Shown: piece by piece, positions 50,638 to 60,704 of the stretch | Layout: each line of letters starts with the position of its first letter | How positions within the stretch are numbered: position 1 is the first letter of the stretch | NCBI GenBank assembly: GCA_023807065.1 | Contig: JAJJLU010003475.1 | Span: forward strand, 1-64,000 | Length of the DNA: 64,000 bases | Direction of reading: 5' to 3' | Source of the DNA: Isotricha intestinalis | Taxonomy: Eukaryota > Ciliophora > Litostomatea > Vestibuliferida > Isotrichidae | Position numbers and translations under genes: made by a program | Notes under the pieces: generated by a model | Told to the model about the DNA's origin: nothing | The model's database searches: none | What the model saw: only the letters and a program-made list of their open reading frames with translations

Positions 50638-51462
50638 ATGGACGATAATTTAATAAAAAACAATAGTATAGAATCAAACGAATATGAAAACAAAAAATCA
50701 ATGTTATTTTATATTTTAATAATAATAATTCTTCTAATAATAATAGTCTTAATTGTACTATTAATAATATATCTAAATAAAGAAAGTGAAATAAATATGA
50801 TTAAAGAATATGATTTTTATGTTTTTCAAATAAGAAATCCAAGAATAGAATGTTTAAGATATGACAAGGGAAATTCATGTATGAAATTATATGATAAATT
50901 ACCAAATGGAATACTTTCAATTCATGGTTTATGGCCTTCAATATTAAATAGACCTGTTAAGTCTTATATGTATGTTATGTGCACAAATAAAGATATTAAA
51001 GTTATTAATGATGGAAGTGAGCTTTTTAAAAATTTAGAAGTTTATTGGATCAATGAATCTAATATTGATATTTGGGAACATGAATATAAAAAACATGGTT
51101 ATTGCTATAATGTAAGAATGAATTATAATGAAAGTAATTATACTTTTTATTTCAATGATACTTTTAATTTATATAAGAGATTAGAATTTGATAAATTTAT
51201 TGTTTCTAATTTTACTCCTGATGATAATGGATTTTATAATTTTAATTATTCTGATTTAAATGATGTAATTAAAAAAAAATATGGTAAAAAAGGTTATATA
51301 TCATGTTATAATTATAATGATACTCAACTTTTATATGAAATTGGCTTTGCTTTAGATTTATCATTTAAATTCATTGAACATGAAGGTTCTGAAGTTACTG
51401 ATAATAGAAAATGTAATGAAAGTAAAATTATAACTTTAATCAATTCTAATTTTACACTTTAA
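50638..51462 (+). CDS. Membrane-anchored ribonuclease T2
   Basis: A 274-residue protein. An N-terminal type II signal anchor (MLFYILIIIILLIIIVLIVL at 21-40) places the rest in the lumen or outside. Both catalytic segments of the RNase T2 family are present: CAS I as LSIHGLWPSILN (with His) and CAS II as IDIWEHEYKKHGYC (with both Glu and His). Cysteines flanking these match the family disulphides. The enzyme should cut RNA through a 2',3'-cyclic intermediate, typically in lysosomes, food vacuoles or outside the cell. A fixed anchor rather than a cleaved signal is less common. It sits next to the pepsin-fold gene. Confidence 0.92.
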   Translation: MDDNLIKNNSIESNEYENKKSMLFYILIIIILLIIIVLIVLLIIYLNKESEINMIKEYDFYVFQIRNPRIECLRYDKGNSCMKLYDKLPNGILSIHGLWPSILNRPVKSYMYVMCTNKDIKVINDGSELFKNLEVYWINESNIDIWEHEYKKHGYCYNVRMNYNESNYTFYFNDTFNLYKRLEFDKFIVSNFTPDDNGFYNFNYSDLNDVIKKKYGKKGYISCYNYNDTQLLYEIGFALDLSFKFIEHEGSEVTDNRKCNESKIITLINSNFTL

Positions 51463-51693
51463 AATATTTAATTAATAACTATAAAAATAACTTAAATAAA
51501 AAAATTATAAAATAATCAATATTAACTTAAATAATCTTCTTTATTATTTTAAAATATAAATCTTAGATTTTCTTCTTAACTTCTTCATCATAATAACTTT
51601 ATCTAAAACTCCTAAAAAAAAATAATATTAAATAACATTTTAATTATTATGAAATTATGATTAAATAAAATTATAATAATAAAATAATAAAAA

Positions 51694-52941
51694 ATGATGA
51701 AAATACTTATTTTACTTTTAATATCAATAACTAAAGAAAAATTAACATTCCCTTTTTCAATAGGAAATCTAACTGGAACATTTTATAACAAACATATAGA
51801 CAATAATATATCAACGAATGTATATATTGGAGATCCAATAATAAAATTTCCATTATCAATTAAATTAAGACAATATCCTTTATTATTGGCAGATGTAATG
51901 TCAAATATTAGAAAAGATATTCCAAGATATGATCCTGTTAAAAGCAGAACTTATGATGAATATTGGGGAGAACGTGATATTTATAATGAAGAATATTTTG
52001 TTTCTGGTTTTAGAGTTTATGATTATTTTTATTTTGGTAATGAAAATGTTTCTAATAAATTTAATTTTATTTTAGTTAGAGAAGCTAAAAAACATTTCAG
52101 TGGAATTTTAGGATTAAGTCTTTATAAAAATGATCAAATAAGTAAATTTAATCTTATTGGGCAATTAAAAAATTATAATTTTACAAAGAATAAAACTTTT
52201 TATTTTAATTTTGAAGATAATAAATTAATATTTGATGATTATCCTCATATTACATATGGAGATAAATATAAAGAAATTAATTTTAGAAGTGTTAAATCTT
52301 ATATAGATAATCAAGCTCAAAATTTTGATATAATGTTTGATGTTATTACTTACAAGAAATACGTTGAAAAAGATAAAGTAATTGAATTAACAGTTGAAAG
52401 TGATTTATTTAAAGGATCAAGTGAATTTGGAAAGTATTTATTTAATAATTACTTTAGTAAATATAAAGATTGTGAAAAAACGGTTGTTTTAGATAAATAT
52501 TATAGTTTTGTTTGTAATAGTAAAAAAGCAATGAAAAATTTTGAAGATATTGATTTTCTTTTAAAAGAAGAAGAAATGGTATTTTATTTATCTAAAAATG
52601 AATTATTTAAAGAAGAAGATGGAAAATATTATTTTTTAATGTATTTTGATGAGAAAGAAGATAATAAATGGTCATTTGGAAAAAATTTTTTTAGTAAATA
52701 TATTTTAGTTTTTGATGTTGATAAAAAACAAATTGGATTTTATTTTGAAAAAAAAAAAACAAATACTCTCCTTTACATATTATTAGTTTCATTTATTGTT
52801 ATTGCTATTGTGTTAGGAGGATTTTTATATTATCATATAATTAATAAACCAAGAAGAAAAAGAGCAAATGAATTAGAAGATAATTATGATTATATAACAG
52901 AAACTGAAGAAAAAGGAGAAGGTGTTCAAAAATTATTATAA
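51694..52941 (+). CDS. Pepsin-fold membrane protein lacking catalytic aspartates (pseudoprotease)
   Basis: A 415-residue protein. A signal peptide (MMKILILLLISITKEKL) is followed by a pepsin-like (A1) two-lobe domain: VYIGDPIIKFPLSIKLRQ, where a protease has VYIG-P-Q-x-F-x-V-x-x-DTGS; the DTGS is replaced by IKLRQ. Lobe 1 continues with FSGILGLSLYKNDQIS (the GILGL landmark is kept). Lobe 2 shows VIELTVESDLFKGSSEFGKY where AIVDTGTS is expected, and WSFGKNFFSKYILVFDVDKK (the W-x-G-x3-x-x-Y-x-x-FD landmark is kept). One C-terminal membrane helix (LLYILLVSFIVIAIVLGGFL) and a charged cytosolic tail follow. Both catalytic Asp motifs are gone, so it is probably inactive and may bind peptides. Confidence 0.75.
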   Translation: MMKILILLLISITKEKLTFPFSIGNLTGTFYNKHIDNNISTNVYIGDPIIKFPLSIKLRQYPLLLADVMSNIRKDIPRYDPVKSRTYDEYWGERDIYNEEYFVSGFRVYDYFYFGNENVSNKFNFILVREAKKHFSGILGLSLYKNDQISKFNLIGQLKNYNFTKNKTFYFNFEDNKLIFDDYPHITYGDKYKEINFRSVKSYIDNQAQNFDIMFDVITYKKYVEKDKVIELTVESDLFKGSSEFGKYLFNNYFSKYKDCEKTVVLDKYYSFVCNSKKAMKNFEDIDFLLKEEEMVFYLSKNELFKEEDGKYYFLMYFDEKEDNKWSFGKNFFSKYILVFDVDKKQIGFYFEKKKTNTLLYILLVSFIVIAIVLGGFLYYHIINKPRRKRANELEDNYDYITETEEKGEGVQKLL

Positions 52942-53284
52942 TCATAATTAATATTTAAAAATTATTTTAGTTTATTTATTTTTTTTTTTAATTTAATTTT
53001 ATTCTTTGTTTTATTGTTTAGTAAAATATTCTATTTTTTTTTTGGAATAATTGGGTAAATATTATTAATAATAAATCCATTATAAAATGTTTAATAATTT
53101 TAGATTTGAATTTATAAATGCTTTAATCAGATAAAAGTTGTTTTATTCATTTTATATAATTTTGATTCAATTTAAATATTTAAAATAAATAATATAAGCT
53201 TAAAATACAATATAAATTTTTTTTAATATATAAACCATTTAAAAAATATATTTATTTTAATTTAATAGATATATTAAAAATAAA
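52942..53284. other. Convergent intergenic AT-rich region
   Basis: 343 bp between two convergent gene ends. T-rich after the pepsin-fold gene. No gene, RNA or repeat is seen. Confidence 0.4.
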
Positions 53285-54612
53285 TTAAATTTTAGTTCTC
53301 GGATTATTTTCACATCCTTGAGATAAAAAATGTATTTTCCAAATATCTTCAGGTTCAATATTAATATGACATAAAGGGCAAATTCTTTCTTTATCTTCAT
53401 TAACTTCATCACAGACTTTATTATTAACATGTTCATTAAATTTATCAACTTCAATCGCTTGTTTGCATCTATCACATTTTTTATACTGTTCTTTAAAATC
53501 ACATTCATATAACAAATGAAAATTACTTTTAGAAATTTCTATAATTTGTTTACATTTATTACATTGAATTAACATAGGACATTCTCTATATTGATGAAGA
53601 GTTAATTGATCTTGATTAATATTTTTATCAAACATACCACAAAATTCACAAGTGTGTTCATCATCACCTTCATTATTATTATTATCATTTATTTCTTCTA
53701 ATTTATCTTCAATTGTTTTTATTTGAGCCGGTCTTAGTTCTTTTTGAAAATATTCATGTATTTTATCTCCTTCATTTTTATATAAAGTTATTATAATTTC
53801 TAAAGCAGCATCTCTTATATTTATTTTATTCATTGCATATCCTTTTACAGCATATGTTATTAATTGTTCAAAATTCTTTGGTTCATAATTGTATAATTTT
53901 ATTAAGTTACTTACCATTAAATATCTTCCATTATAATGATTTCTTGATTTCATTAAATTTTTTTTTATTGGGTTTTTAATAATCATACTTATCATTTTTG
54001 AACTTGAATTTGTTGTTTTAACATAATCTAATATTAAATTATCTACTTTTTCTTTTAATTTAACATTTGAATCTCCTAAATAATTTAATGATAATTCAAT
54101 ACATAAAAAAAAATTTGTTATATTTATATTTTTTGGGAATTTATTTATTAAAATATCTAAAATATCAATGCAATTAATAATTGGGTGTATAAAACTTGTT
54201 TGTAATATTTTAAAAGCTATTTGAGAACATGTTCCAATTAAATCATTTTTATCTATTGATTTTGAAAAATAAGAAGTATCAGGATATTTTTTTAAATCAT
54301 CTAAGATTAATATTATTTTCTCTTCCATTAATTTTGAATTTTTTCCAAAAAGAGGATATACAATATTTTGAGGTAAAAAATTTAATAATTTTTGAGCTTG
54401 ACTTTCTTCTTCAGGATCTAATTTAATTTCTGAATATTCTTCATTATTTTGTTTATCATTTCCATCACCTTGATAAGGAGAAAATTGAGAATTTGTTTGT
54501 AATTCTTTTTCAACCATTTGACTAAAAGTTAAAGGATTAATTGTATTTCCTACTTTTTGAGAATCAACATCAATTATTTCATTATTTTTTTTACTTTCCT
54601 TTTTTTTTAGAA

Positions 54613-54661
<49 letters not shown>

Positions 54662-55352
54662 GTTATTAATTTGAGAAATTTTTGACTCTGTTATTGTTCC
54701 TTTTTCTTCTAAATTCTTTATTTTTAATTTTTCTTTTTGAATTTTTAAACTTATTTCTTTAGCTTTGTCATAATCTTCTTTTTCAACTGCTTTTTTTTTT
54801 TCATTTTCTAAAGTAATAATTTCATTTTTAATTTCATTTATTTGATTTTGATTTTCACTAATATAATTACCATATAATTCAATAGAAATTAAACCAACTT
54901 GATTATATTTATTTAATTCATTAGGATAATTTTTATCCAAAGAAAATTTTATTTTTTCACAAGCACAATCTACTTTAACACTTTTCATTTCTCTTGCTTG
55001 ATAATTAGATCTTTTATTATCTTTAAAATTAACAATTCCTAATTTAGTTAAAGAATAATCATTAGGTTGATTAATGGAAATAGAAATTTTTGTAGAAATT
55101 TTAGATTGATGAGATAATAGGTTTATGAAGTTTAATCTTGAAGGTTTTTCTAATTCAATGTATATGTCTTGAGGATATGAAGAATTTGGTGATGATTGCC
55201 ATCCTCTACTTGTTGGCTTTGGATTTAATAATGAAATAATTGAGTTATGCTCTGATTCAGCTATTATTATTTTTTATTTTTATATAAAGTTTTATTTTAC
55301 ATGATACATATATTATTCTATATTTTAATTTTTCACCTTTGATTTTGTTCAT
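53285..55352 (-). CDS. CEP104: CEP104-like ciliary tip / centrosomal protein, two exons
   Basis: Exon 1 (55352-55301) encodes the first 17 codons and joins exon 2 across a 40-nt intron in phase 1, giving about 675 residues: MNKIKGEKLKYRIIYVSS, then ESEHNSIISLLNPKPTSRGW. The N-terminal jelly-roll carries the CEP104 signatures TSRGWQSSPNSSYPQDI, FINLLSHQSKISTKISIS, YQAREMKSVKVDC and NKYNQVGLISIELYG. A UVR-like coil (AVEKEDYDKAKEISLKIQKE) follows, then a polyasparagine tract, a TOG-like helical domain (about 300-540) and a C-terminal zinc-finger array (CEFCGMFDKN, CNKCKQIIEIS, CDRCKQAIEVDKFNEHV, CPLCHINIEPEDIW). CEP104 caps microtubules at ciliary tips. Starting instead at the internal Met (54988) would lose conserved strands, so I prefer the spliced start. 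Confidence 0.9.
54613..54667 (-). repeat. ATT microsatellite coding polyasparagine
   Basis: A nearly pure run of ATT/AAT triplets inside CEP104, giving about 18 Asn in a row between the coil and the TOG-like domain. It is prone to copy-number variation without frame loss. Confidence 0.95.
55261..55300 (-). other. 40-nt spliceosomal intron in CEP104
   Basis: On the minus strand it starts GTAAAATAAAA and ends AATAATAG. Removing it gives ...IIYVSS|ESEHN, matching the V-SS start of the CEP104 N-terminal domain. Reading through meets TAA in the exon-2 frame within the intron. Confidence 0.75.
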
Positions 55353-55423
55353 TTATTTTTAAAATAATTTTATTTTGAATTATTTTTAATTTATATTTTT
55401 ATTGAATAATAACTTTTAATGAA

Positions 55424-55868
55424 ATGTCTTTAAATGCTTTTTAATTAGATGATAATAATTTATAAAATGAAGAAGATGAATATATTTAAAAAATTGTTTA
55501 GATGAATTATTTGAAAATTTAGCTATTGAAATTTGTTTATAGTTAATTTAAAAATTTAAAAGAATTTTTAATAGAAAGGTTAGAAAATTAAAAAAATCAA
55601 GGATCAAGAAGTTGATTTTTAATGAAGAAGAAGCCAGAAATTTTTTTAAATTATTCTATTTAAAACAAGAAAAAAATAAATAAAAAAAGATTTATTAAAG
55701 GACATCAAACTTAAGCTAATTTTTTTTTTTCAATATGAAATTCCTGAACCTTCTAAAGAAATTCCTCTTGAAGTTGATGAAAATAAATTTGTGATTATGT
55801 GGAATATTTTTTTTTTCTCAAAAGGAAATGTTAAATAATATTATTAATGAAATATTTTAAGTTAATTA
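55424..55868 (+). pseudogene. Decayed gene of unknown function
   Basis: From an ATG at 55424: MSLNAF, a TAA, LDDNNL, a TAA, NEEDEYI, a TAA, then after a frame change NCLDELFENLAIEICL, a TAG, LI, a TAA, KFKRIFNRKVRKLKKSRIKK. It goes on LIFNEEEARNFFKLFYLKQE, and in another frame YEIPEPSKEIPLEVDENKF and SQKEMLNNIINEIF. It therefore looks like a 140-residue protein broken by about eight TAA/TAG codons and at least three shifts. Almost every stop sits where Gln is natural. No family is recognised. It is divergent from CEP104, 72 bp away. Confidence 0.55.
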
Positions 55869-55989
55869 TAAAAAATAACATATAATATTATAAATCATTT
55901 AAATATTAAAAAGGCCTTAAATAAATAATTTAAATATATAATTAATTTTAAGATAATATTTTTTTATAAATTAAATTCTAATAATATAT

Positions 55990-56502
55990 TTATTTAATAT
56001 CCATTATAAATTTAATCGGACATGAAAAATGACCAGTATTTCCTAAAGAACCATAAAATCTTTTAAATCCATTTTTTTCATAAAATTTTTGTGCTCTCAT
56101 TAACTGATCCATAGTTTCTAAATAACATTTATTATAATATTGTTTAGCAAAATTAATAGCAACATCTAATAAAGCTTTAGCTAAACCAGTTCCTCTAACT
56201 TCACTTAATAAATACATCTTTTGTAATTCACAAACTTCTTTTTCTCCTTCTAATTCTCCTATTCCACATCCTCCTAAAATTTTTCCTTCTTTATCTTCAA
56301 CAATCCAATATTTTGTTTTTTCTTTATTATATACTGTCGATAATTTCCCTAAATTTGGATCTACCCAAATTGTTCCATCGATATTGCATTTAAATTCTAT
56401 TAATATTGTTCTTATTACTTGTTCTAATTCTTTATTATCTTTTTCTTCTATTTCTCTAATGGTCCAATCTTTAAATTTTGTTTTTTTGGATTCGTTTTCC
56501 AT
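55990..56502 (-). CDS. GNAT-family acetyltransferase
   Basis: A 170-residue single-domain protein of the usual GNAT length. Motif A, the acetyl-CoA loop, is clear: LQKMYLLSEVRGTGLAKALL (R-G-T-G-L-A). The preceding strand has GKILGGCGIGELEGEKEVCE, and motif B has CYLETMDQLMRAQKFYEKNG (Y-E-K-N-G-F). The N-terminus (FKDWTIREIEEKDNKELEQV) is the standard first strand-helix. The substrate (small amine, amino acid or protein) cannot be read from the sequence. The frame has a clean start and a TAA stop. Confidence 0.92.
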   Translation of the reverse strand: MENESKKTKFKDWTIREIEEKDNKELEQVIRTILIEFKCNIDGTIWVDPNLGKLSTVYNKEKTKYWIVEDKEGKILGGCGIGELEGEKEVCELQKMYLLSEVRGTGLAKALLDVAINFAKQYYNKCYLETMDQLMRAQKFYEKNGFKRFYGSLGNTGHFSCPIKFIMDIK

Positions 56503-56737
56503 TTAGAATATTATTTTTATCAAAAGATTATTTAAATAATCAATAATTGGAAAATCATTAAAAATAAATAAAGATAATATTTTCCTTTTTTTTCTTATGT
56601 ATATTATTAAAAATCAAAAGGATTAATATTAATTATATATTTAAATATATATGATGATGAATTATTTTTTCCCTTTTATAAAACAAAAGATTAATTTATT
56701 CAATTTTTGAATTCAAGAATAAAAACAAATGAAATAA

Positions 56738-57120
56738 ATGTTATCAAAAATATTTTGTAGTGAATCTAAAAATAAAAAATAAGTTGAAACAAATGATACT
56801 CTAAATTATATAATTAAATCACAACACCAATGGAAGTTAAATAGACAAATTCTTTTAACAGATAAAAACATTCTTACATTAAAATATAAAATGAAAATTG
56901 TATTTATTATAATAATAATCACTCAAAATAAAATAAGGAAAAAATAAGATATAAGAAACACTAAAATCCTTTATTTTAAAATTTCCAAAATAAAATTGTT
57001 CATATAATTCATAATATTTTAGAAATAAAAATATAAGAGAAAGTGATGATAATTCAAGAAATTGTTAATTATTTTTCTAAAGTACTATTTTTAAATATTA
57101 AAAATGTTCAAATAGGTTAA
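56738..57120 (+). pseudogene. Decayed gene fragment
   Basis: From an ATG at 56738: MLSKIFCSESKNKK, a TAA, then VETNDTLNYIIKSQHQWKLN, RQILLTDKNILTLKYKMKI, a later TAA, DIRNTKILYFKISKIKLFI, more TAA/TAG, and in another frame IQEIVNYFSKVLFLNIKN to a TAA. The first 110 codons hold two TAAs yet otherwise keep coding composition and CAA glutamines. The family is unknown. Confidence 0.45.
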
Positions 57121-57373
57121 TATTATAAATAATTATGAATCATTTTTATATTTTTTATTTTTGAAATAATTTGTTTTCAAAAAAATAATCTTTAATCTTT
57201 TATACCTTCATTTAAATAAAAATGAATTTAATTTTTTTAAAAAAATATTAAATAAATATTCTGAATTAATACTCAAAATATTATTGAAATTATATAAATA
57301 AAATAACAATTTGAAAAAAAATCATTTTCTATTTATAAATAATAAGAATATATTATTATTATATCAATTATAT

Positions 57374-59182
57374 TTAATTTGAAAACTTATCATTTACTAT
57401 TTTACTAGTATATTTCATATTATTAGAAACAATTATTGGATTTTGAATATTATATATATATCCTCCTTTTAAATCATTTATTCTTGAACTTTTACTATTA
57501 CTTTTTTTTTGTAATATTTCATTTAATTCAAATTTTAAATCTTTTACATTTTTATTATCTTTAATATAATTAACAAATCTTTTATTAGAACTTTTAGGTC
57601 TTGGATTTAACATGTCTAAATTATAAGATAAACTTTTTGAATGATGATTTTTAGTAGAATTTGATTCAATATTTAAAAAAGTTTTATTTTCTTTTTTTAA
57701 ACTTGTATTAATTTCTTGTGTTGAAGTTGAATGAAGAAAATTATTAAATTTATTATTAATAGAATGTTTTAAATAATTATTTGAATACTTCATTGGATTT
57801 TTTTTCTTATTTGCTTTTGAAAAATCAATATCTGATAAATTTACTTGATTACTTTGGTTTTGATTTAAATTACTTAAATTATGACTTCTCATTGTATTTA
57901 CATTATAAGAGTAACTACTTAAAAAATTATTTTTTTTATGCGTTGTTGTTTGAGGAAATTGAAAATTATTGTCTTTTTTTTTTGGATGATATAGTCTTAA
58001 ACTATTATTATATTTTTTATTTTTATTTATCATATTTTTTAAATTTTTAGGATTTCTTTCATTATTAAAATATTTATTTACTTTACTATCATTTTTCTTA
58101 CTTTCACTATAACTATGATTAGTAAAAGAACTTACATCATTATTATCATTACATATAATATTAGTTATTTGATTATTAATAATATTAATATTTACTTGTT
58201 GATTTCCTTGATTGTCTAAAATGTTTTTAGTATCAATCCCTTTCTTAATCATTGAATTATATGAATTAATATCATTCATTACTTTATTAAAATTAATTTC
58301 ATTTCCAATTACAAATTTCTTAATATGTTCTCTAACATCATTAACATAAGATAAAAATTCTAATATTGGCATAATATTATATAATTCTCTATCATTTTTA
58401 TCATCAAACCAGCTTAAAATAGGAATACCATTATCAGGATTTAAAGCATAAGAAATAGGAGAATTATCAACAATGATAATATCTTTTAAATCTCTTCCTA
58501 ATTTTTTTAAATCTTTAACAAAAGCAGTATTAATTAAAGTACAATGTTCTCTAAACAATCTAAAAGGACAAAAACCTTGTTTATCAATAATATCTAATAA
58601 CGGATCTGCATATTTACTTAAAGAAGCAGTAAAAATTACAATTTCATATCTTTTTGACATTTTTTCTAAAAATTCTTTAACTCCTGGTCTTACTAATACA
58701 TGAATATCATGTATATTATTATCTAATTCTATTTTTATTATTACATCTGAAGGACAATTAAAAGGAATAAATCCAGAATGAACTAAAGTTTCATCTAAAT
58801 CTAAAACTAAGGTTTTTTTATCTGATATTTTAGGAGGCAAAAGACCATTATTTAATTTTATTTGAGAATTTATTAATCGATTAGGAGAATGAGAATGGGA
58901 TTTATTTATTATTATTTCATTATTATTTTTATTTTGATTTTTTAAGGGTTTTTTTAATATAAACTTTTGATCTTTTTTTACTTGGGTTATTATATTATTT
59001 ATTATGGAATTTGGGTCTTTTGATTTTGATATATTTTGATTTTTTAATTTTGCATTTGCACTTATTCCCCTTTTTTTTGATTGAGAAATATATTTAATTT
59101 GACTATTGGGCGAGTATTTTAAATTTATTCTTCCTATTATTTGAGGTTTTGGATTTTGCTTTTGGGAATGTTGATATGACAT
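57374..59182 (-). CDS. SCP/FCP1-type CTD phosphatase (HAD superfamily)
   Basis: A 602-residue protein. A basic, disordered N-terminus (1-125) precedes the NIF/FCP1 homology domain (about 127-300): KTLVLDLDETLVHSGF (the DLDETL catalytic motif with both Asp), VLVRPGVKEFLEKMSKRYEI, VIFTASLSKYADPLLDIID, DLKKLGRDLKDIIIVDNSP (motif III, VDNS) and ILSWFDDKNDRELYNIMPIL. All catalytic residues are present. Such enzymes dephosphorylate Ser in the RNA polymerase II CTD or other proteins such as lipins (Dullard-type). There is no transmembrane helix, unlike Dullard. The C-terminal 300 residues are N/K/S-rich with no BRCT domain, so it is SCP-like rather than FCP1 itself. Confidence 0.92.
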   Translation of the reverse strand: MSYQHSQKQNPKPQIIGRINLKYSPNSQIKYISQSKKRGISANAKLKNQNISKSKDPNSIINNIITQVKKDQKFILKKPLKNQNKNNNEIIINKSHSHSPNRLINSQIKLNNGLLPPKISDKKTLVLDLDETLVHSGFIPFNCPSDVIIKIELDNNIHDIHVLVRPGVKEFLEKMSKRYEIVIFTASLSKYADPLLDIIDKQGFCPFRLFREHCTLINTAFVKDLKKLGRDLKDIIIVDNSPISYALNPDNGIPILSWFDDKNDRELYNIMPILEFLSYVNDVREHIKKFVIGNEINFNKVMNDINSYNSMIKKGIDTKNILDNQGNQQVNINIINNQITNIICNDNNDVSSFTNHSYSESKKNDSKVNKYFNNERNPKNLKNMINKNKKYNNSLRLYHPKKKDNNFQFPQTTTHKKNNFLSSYSYNVNTMRSHNLSNLNQNQSNQVNLSDIDFSKANKKKNPMKYSNNYLKHSINNKFNNFLHSTSTQEINTSLKKENKTFLNIESNSTKNHHSKSLSYNLDMLNPRPKSSNKRFVNYIKDNKNVKDLKFELNEILQKKSNSKSSRINDLKGGYIYNIQNPIIVSNNMKYTSKIVNDKFSN

Positions 59183-59418
59183 TTATTTATTTCTTTTTTT
59201 TTATTTTTTATTGTATTTTTTTAATTGAAATATTATAATATATTTAAATATATAGATTTTGAAAAAAAAAAATTAAAAAAAACTATTCTTATTATAAACG
59301 ATTATCAGAGATATATAAGTTTAATATTTAATTTGTAATAAATGAAAAAAAGAAAAATTTAATTATTTATTAAAAATAACTTAAATAAATAAAAAAAAAA
59401 ATTTAAAAACATAAAAAA

Positions 59419-60603
59419 ATGTTATCACCTTATTTGACAGATATTCCAATAAATTCATCACAAATATCAAACATAGAAATAGATCGTCTTCGTAAAAAGA
59501 AAGTTCCAAAAACCACAATGCCTCAATCTCGAAAGGCAAGGACATTATCATCAGAAACTCAAACATTAAATTCTCCTCGTTCAATAAAGACAATGTATCC
59601 TCAAAGAAGTCCTCAAGTAGCATTTACATCAACATCTGAAAGATTTAATACTTATTTTATAGAAGCAACTGATCCTGAAAATCCAGGACCAGGAACTTAT
59701 AATTTTAAATCAACGTTTTCAACAGCTGGAAAAACTTCTTTTTCTTCTAAAGGCTTTGGAAATGGTTTTTTATCAAAAGAAGGAAGATTTATAAATGACA
59801 GTAAATTATATTATGAAAAATATAAACCTGGACCTGGAGAATATAATAATAATAAAAATTCTTTAGTAAATGAAGTTAAAAATTCCTTAATTGGTAAAAG
59901 CTTATATAATAAAAAAGAAAATAAATCTTTAAAAAATAAAGAAGTTAGACCTGATCCTTTTAGTTATGAACCTAAAAAAATAAATAGTGAAAGTTATAAT
60001 TATGAAAGTGTTTTTAAAGGAAATGATAAAAGATTTAAAATTAAATTTAATAGTAATCCTGGTCCTGGAACTTATAATAGTTTTACTGAAAATTTTAAAA
60101 GTGATAAAGGAGAAAGTTTTATGTTTAGACAACCTTTTAATAAAAGAGTTGATGTTTTAAAAAAATTAAATATTAAAACTGATAAAGAAATAAATGAAGA
60201 ATATATTGAAAAAAAAATTAAAAATAGTGGTTTAAATCCAATGTCCTTTACTGGAATAAGACAAAAAGATTTTTATTTAACTAGTGTAGATAATAGTTTA
60301 GAAAGTGATAACAATAATGAAGGAAAAAGTAATAAAAAGAATAAAAAGAATAATATTAATAATTTAGGTGAAAATTTCGATCCTAATAAAGTTAAACAAC
60401 AATTTCAAATAATTAATATTGATAAAAAAGATGATTTAATGAAATTAGCTTCTCCAAGATGGAAAATAAATAAATATGAATTTAAAGTTCCTGGACCTGC
60501 TTTTTATCATCCTCCTATTTTAGATAATCACTTAAGTTTTAATAGAAATAATAAAATTTTTCTTGGTGGTACAGGAGCTTTATTTAATCTTTTATATAAA
60601 TAA
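59419..60603 (+). CDS. Sperm-tail PG-rich (SHIPPO) repeat protein
   Basis: A 394-residue protein with spaced PG-x-Y repeats typical of the STPGR family: PENPGPGTYNFKSTF (about 90), YKPGPGEYNNNKNS (about 135), NPGPGTYNSFTENF (about 215) and VPGPAFYHPP (about 365). Intervening S/F-rich stretches (TSFSSKGFGNGF) are also typical. These proteins bind along axonemal or cortical microtubules. The N-terminus (SPYLTDIPINSSQISNIEID) is disordered. No enzymatic domain. Together with CEP104 and the DUF4795-like gene it supports a ciliated organism. Confidence 0.9.
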   Translation: MLSPYLTDIPINSSQISNIEIDRLRKKKVPKTTMPQSRKARTLSSETQTLNSPRSIKTMYPQRSPQVAFTSTSERFNTYFIEATDPENPGPGTYNFKSTFSTAGKTSFSSKGFGNGFLSKEGRFINDSKLYYEKYKPGPGEYNNNKNSLVNEVKNSLIGKSLYNKKENKSLKNKEVRPDPFSYEPKKINSESYNYESVFKGNDKRFKIKFNSNPGPGTYNSFTENFKSDKGESFMFRQPFNKRVDVLKKLNIKTDKEINEEYIEKKIKNSGLNPMSFTGIRQKDFYLTSVDNSLESDNNNEGKSNKKNKKNNINNLGENFDPNKVKQQFQIINIDKKDDLMKLASPRWKINKYEFKVPGPAFYHPPILDNHLSFNRNNKIFLGGTGALFNLLYK

Positions 60604-60704
60604 AAAAAATAATATTTCAAAAATATTTTTTAAATGCTTATTTGCTTAATTCTTTTAATATTTTAAATAATTAATAAAAAATTATAACTTTATTTATATT
60701 ATCT

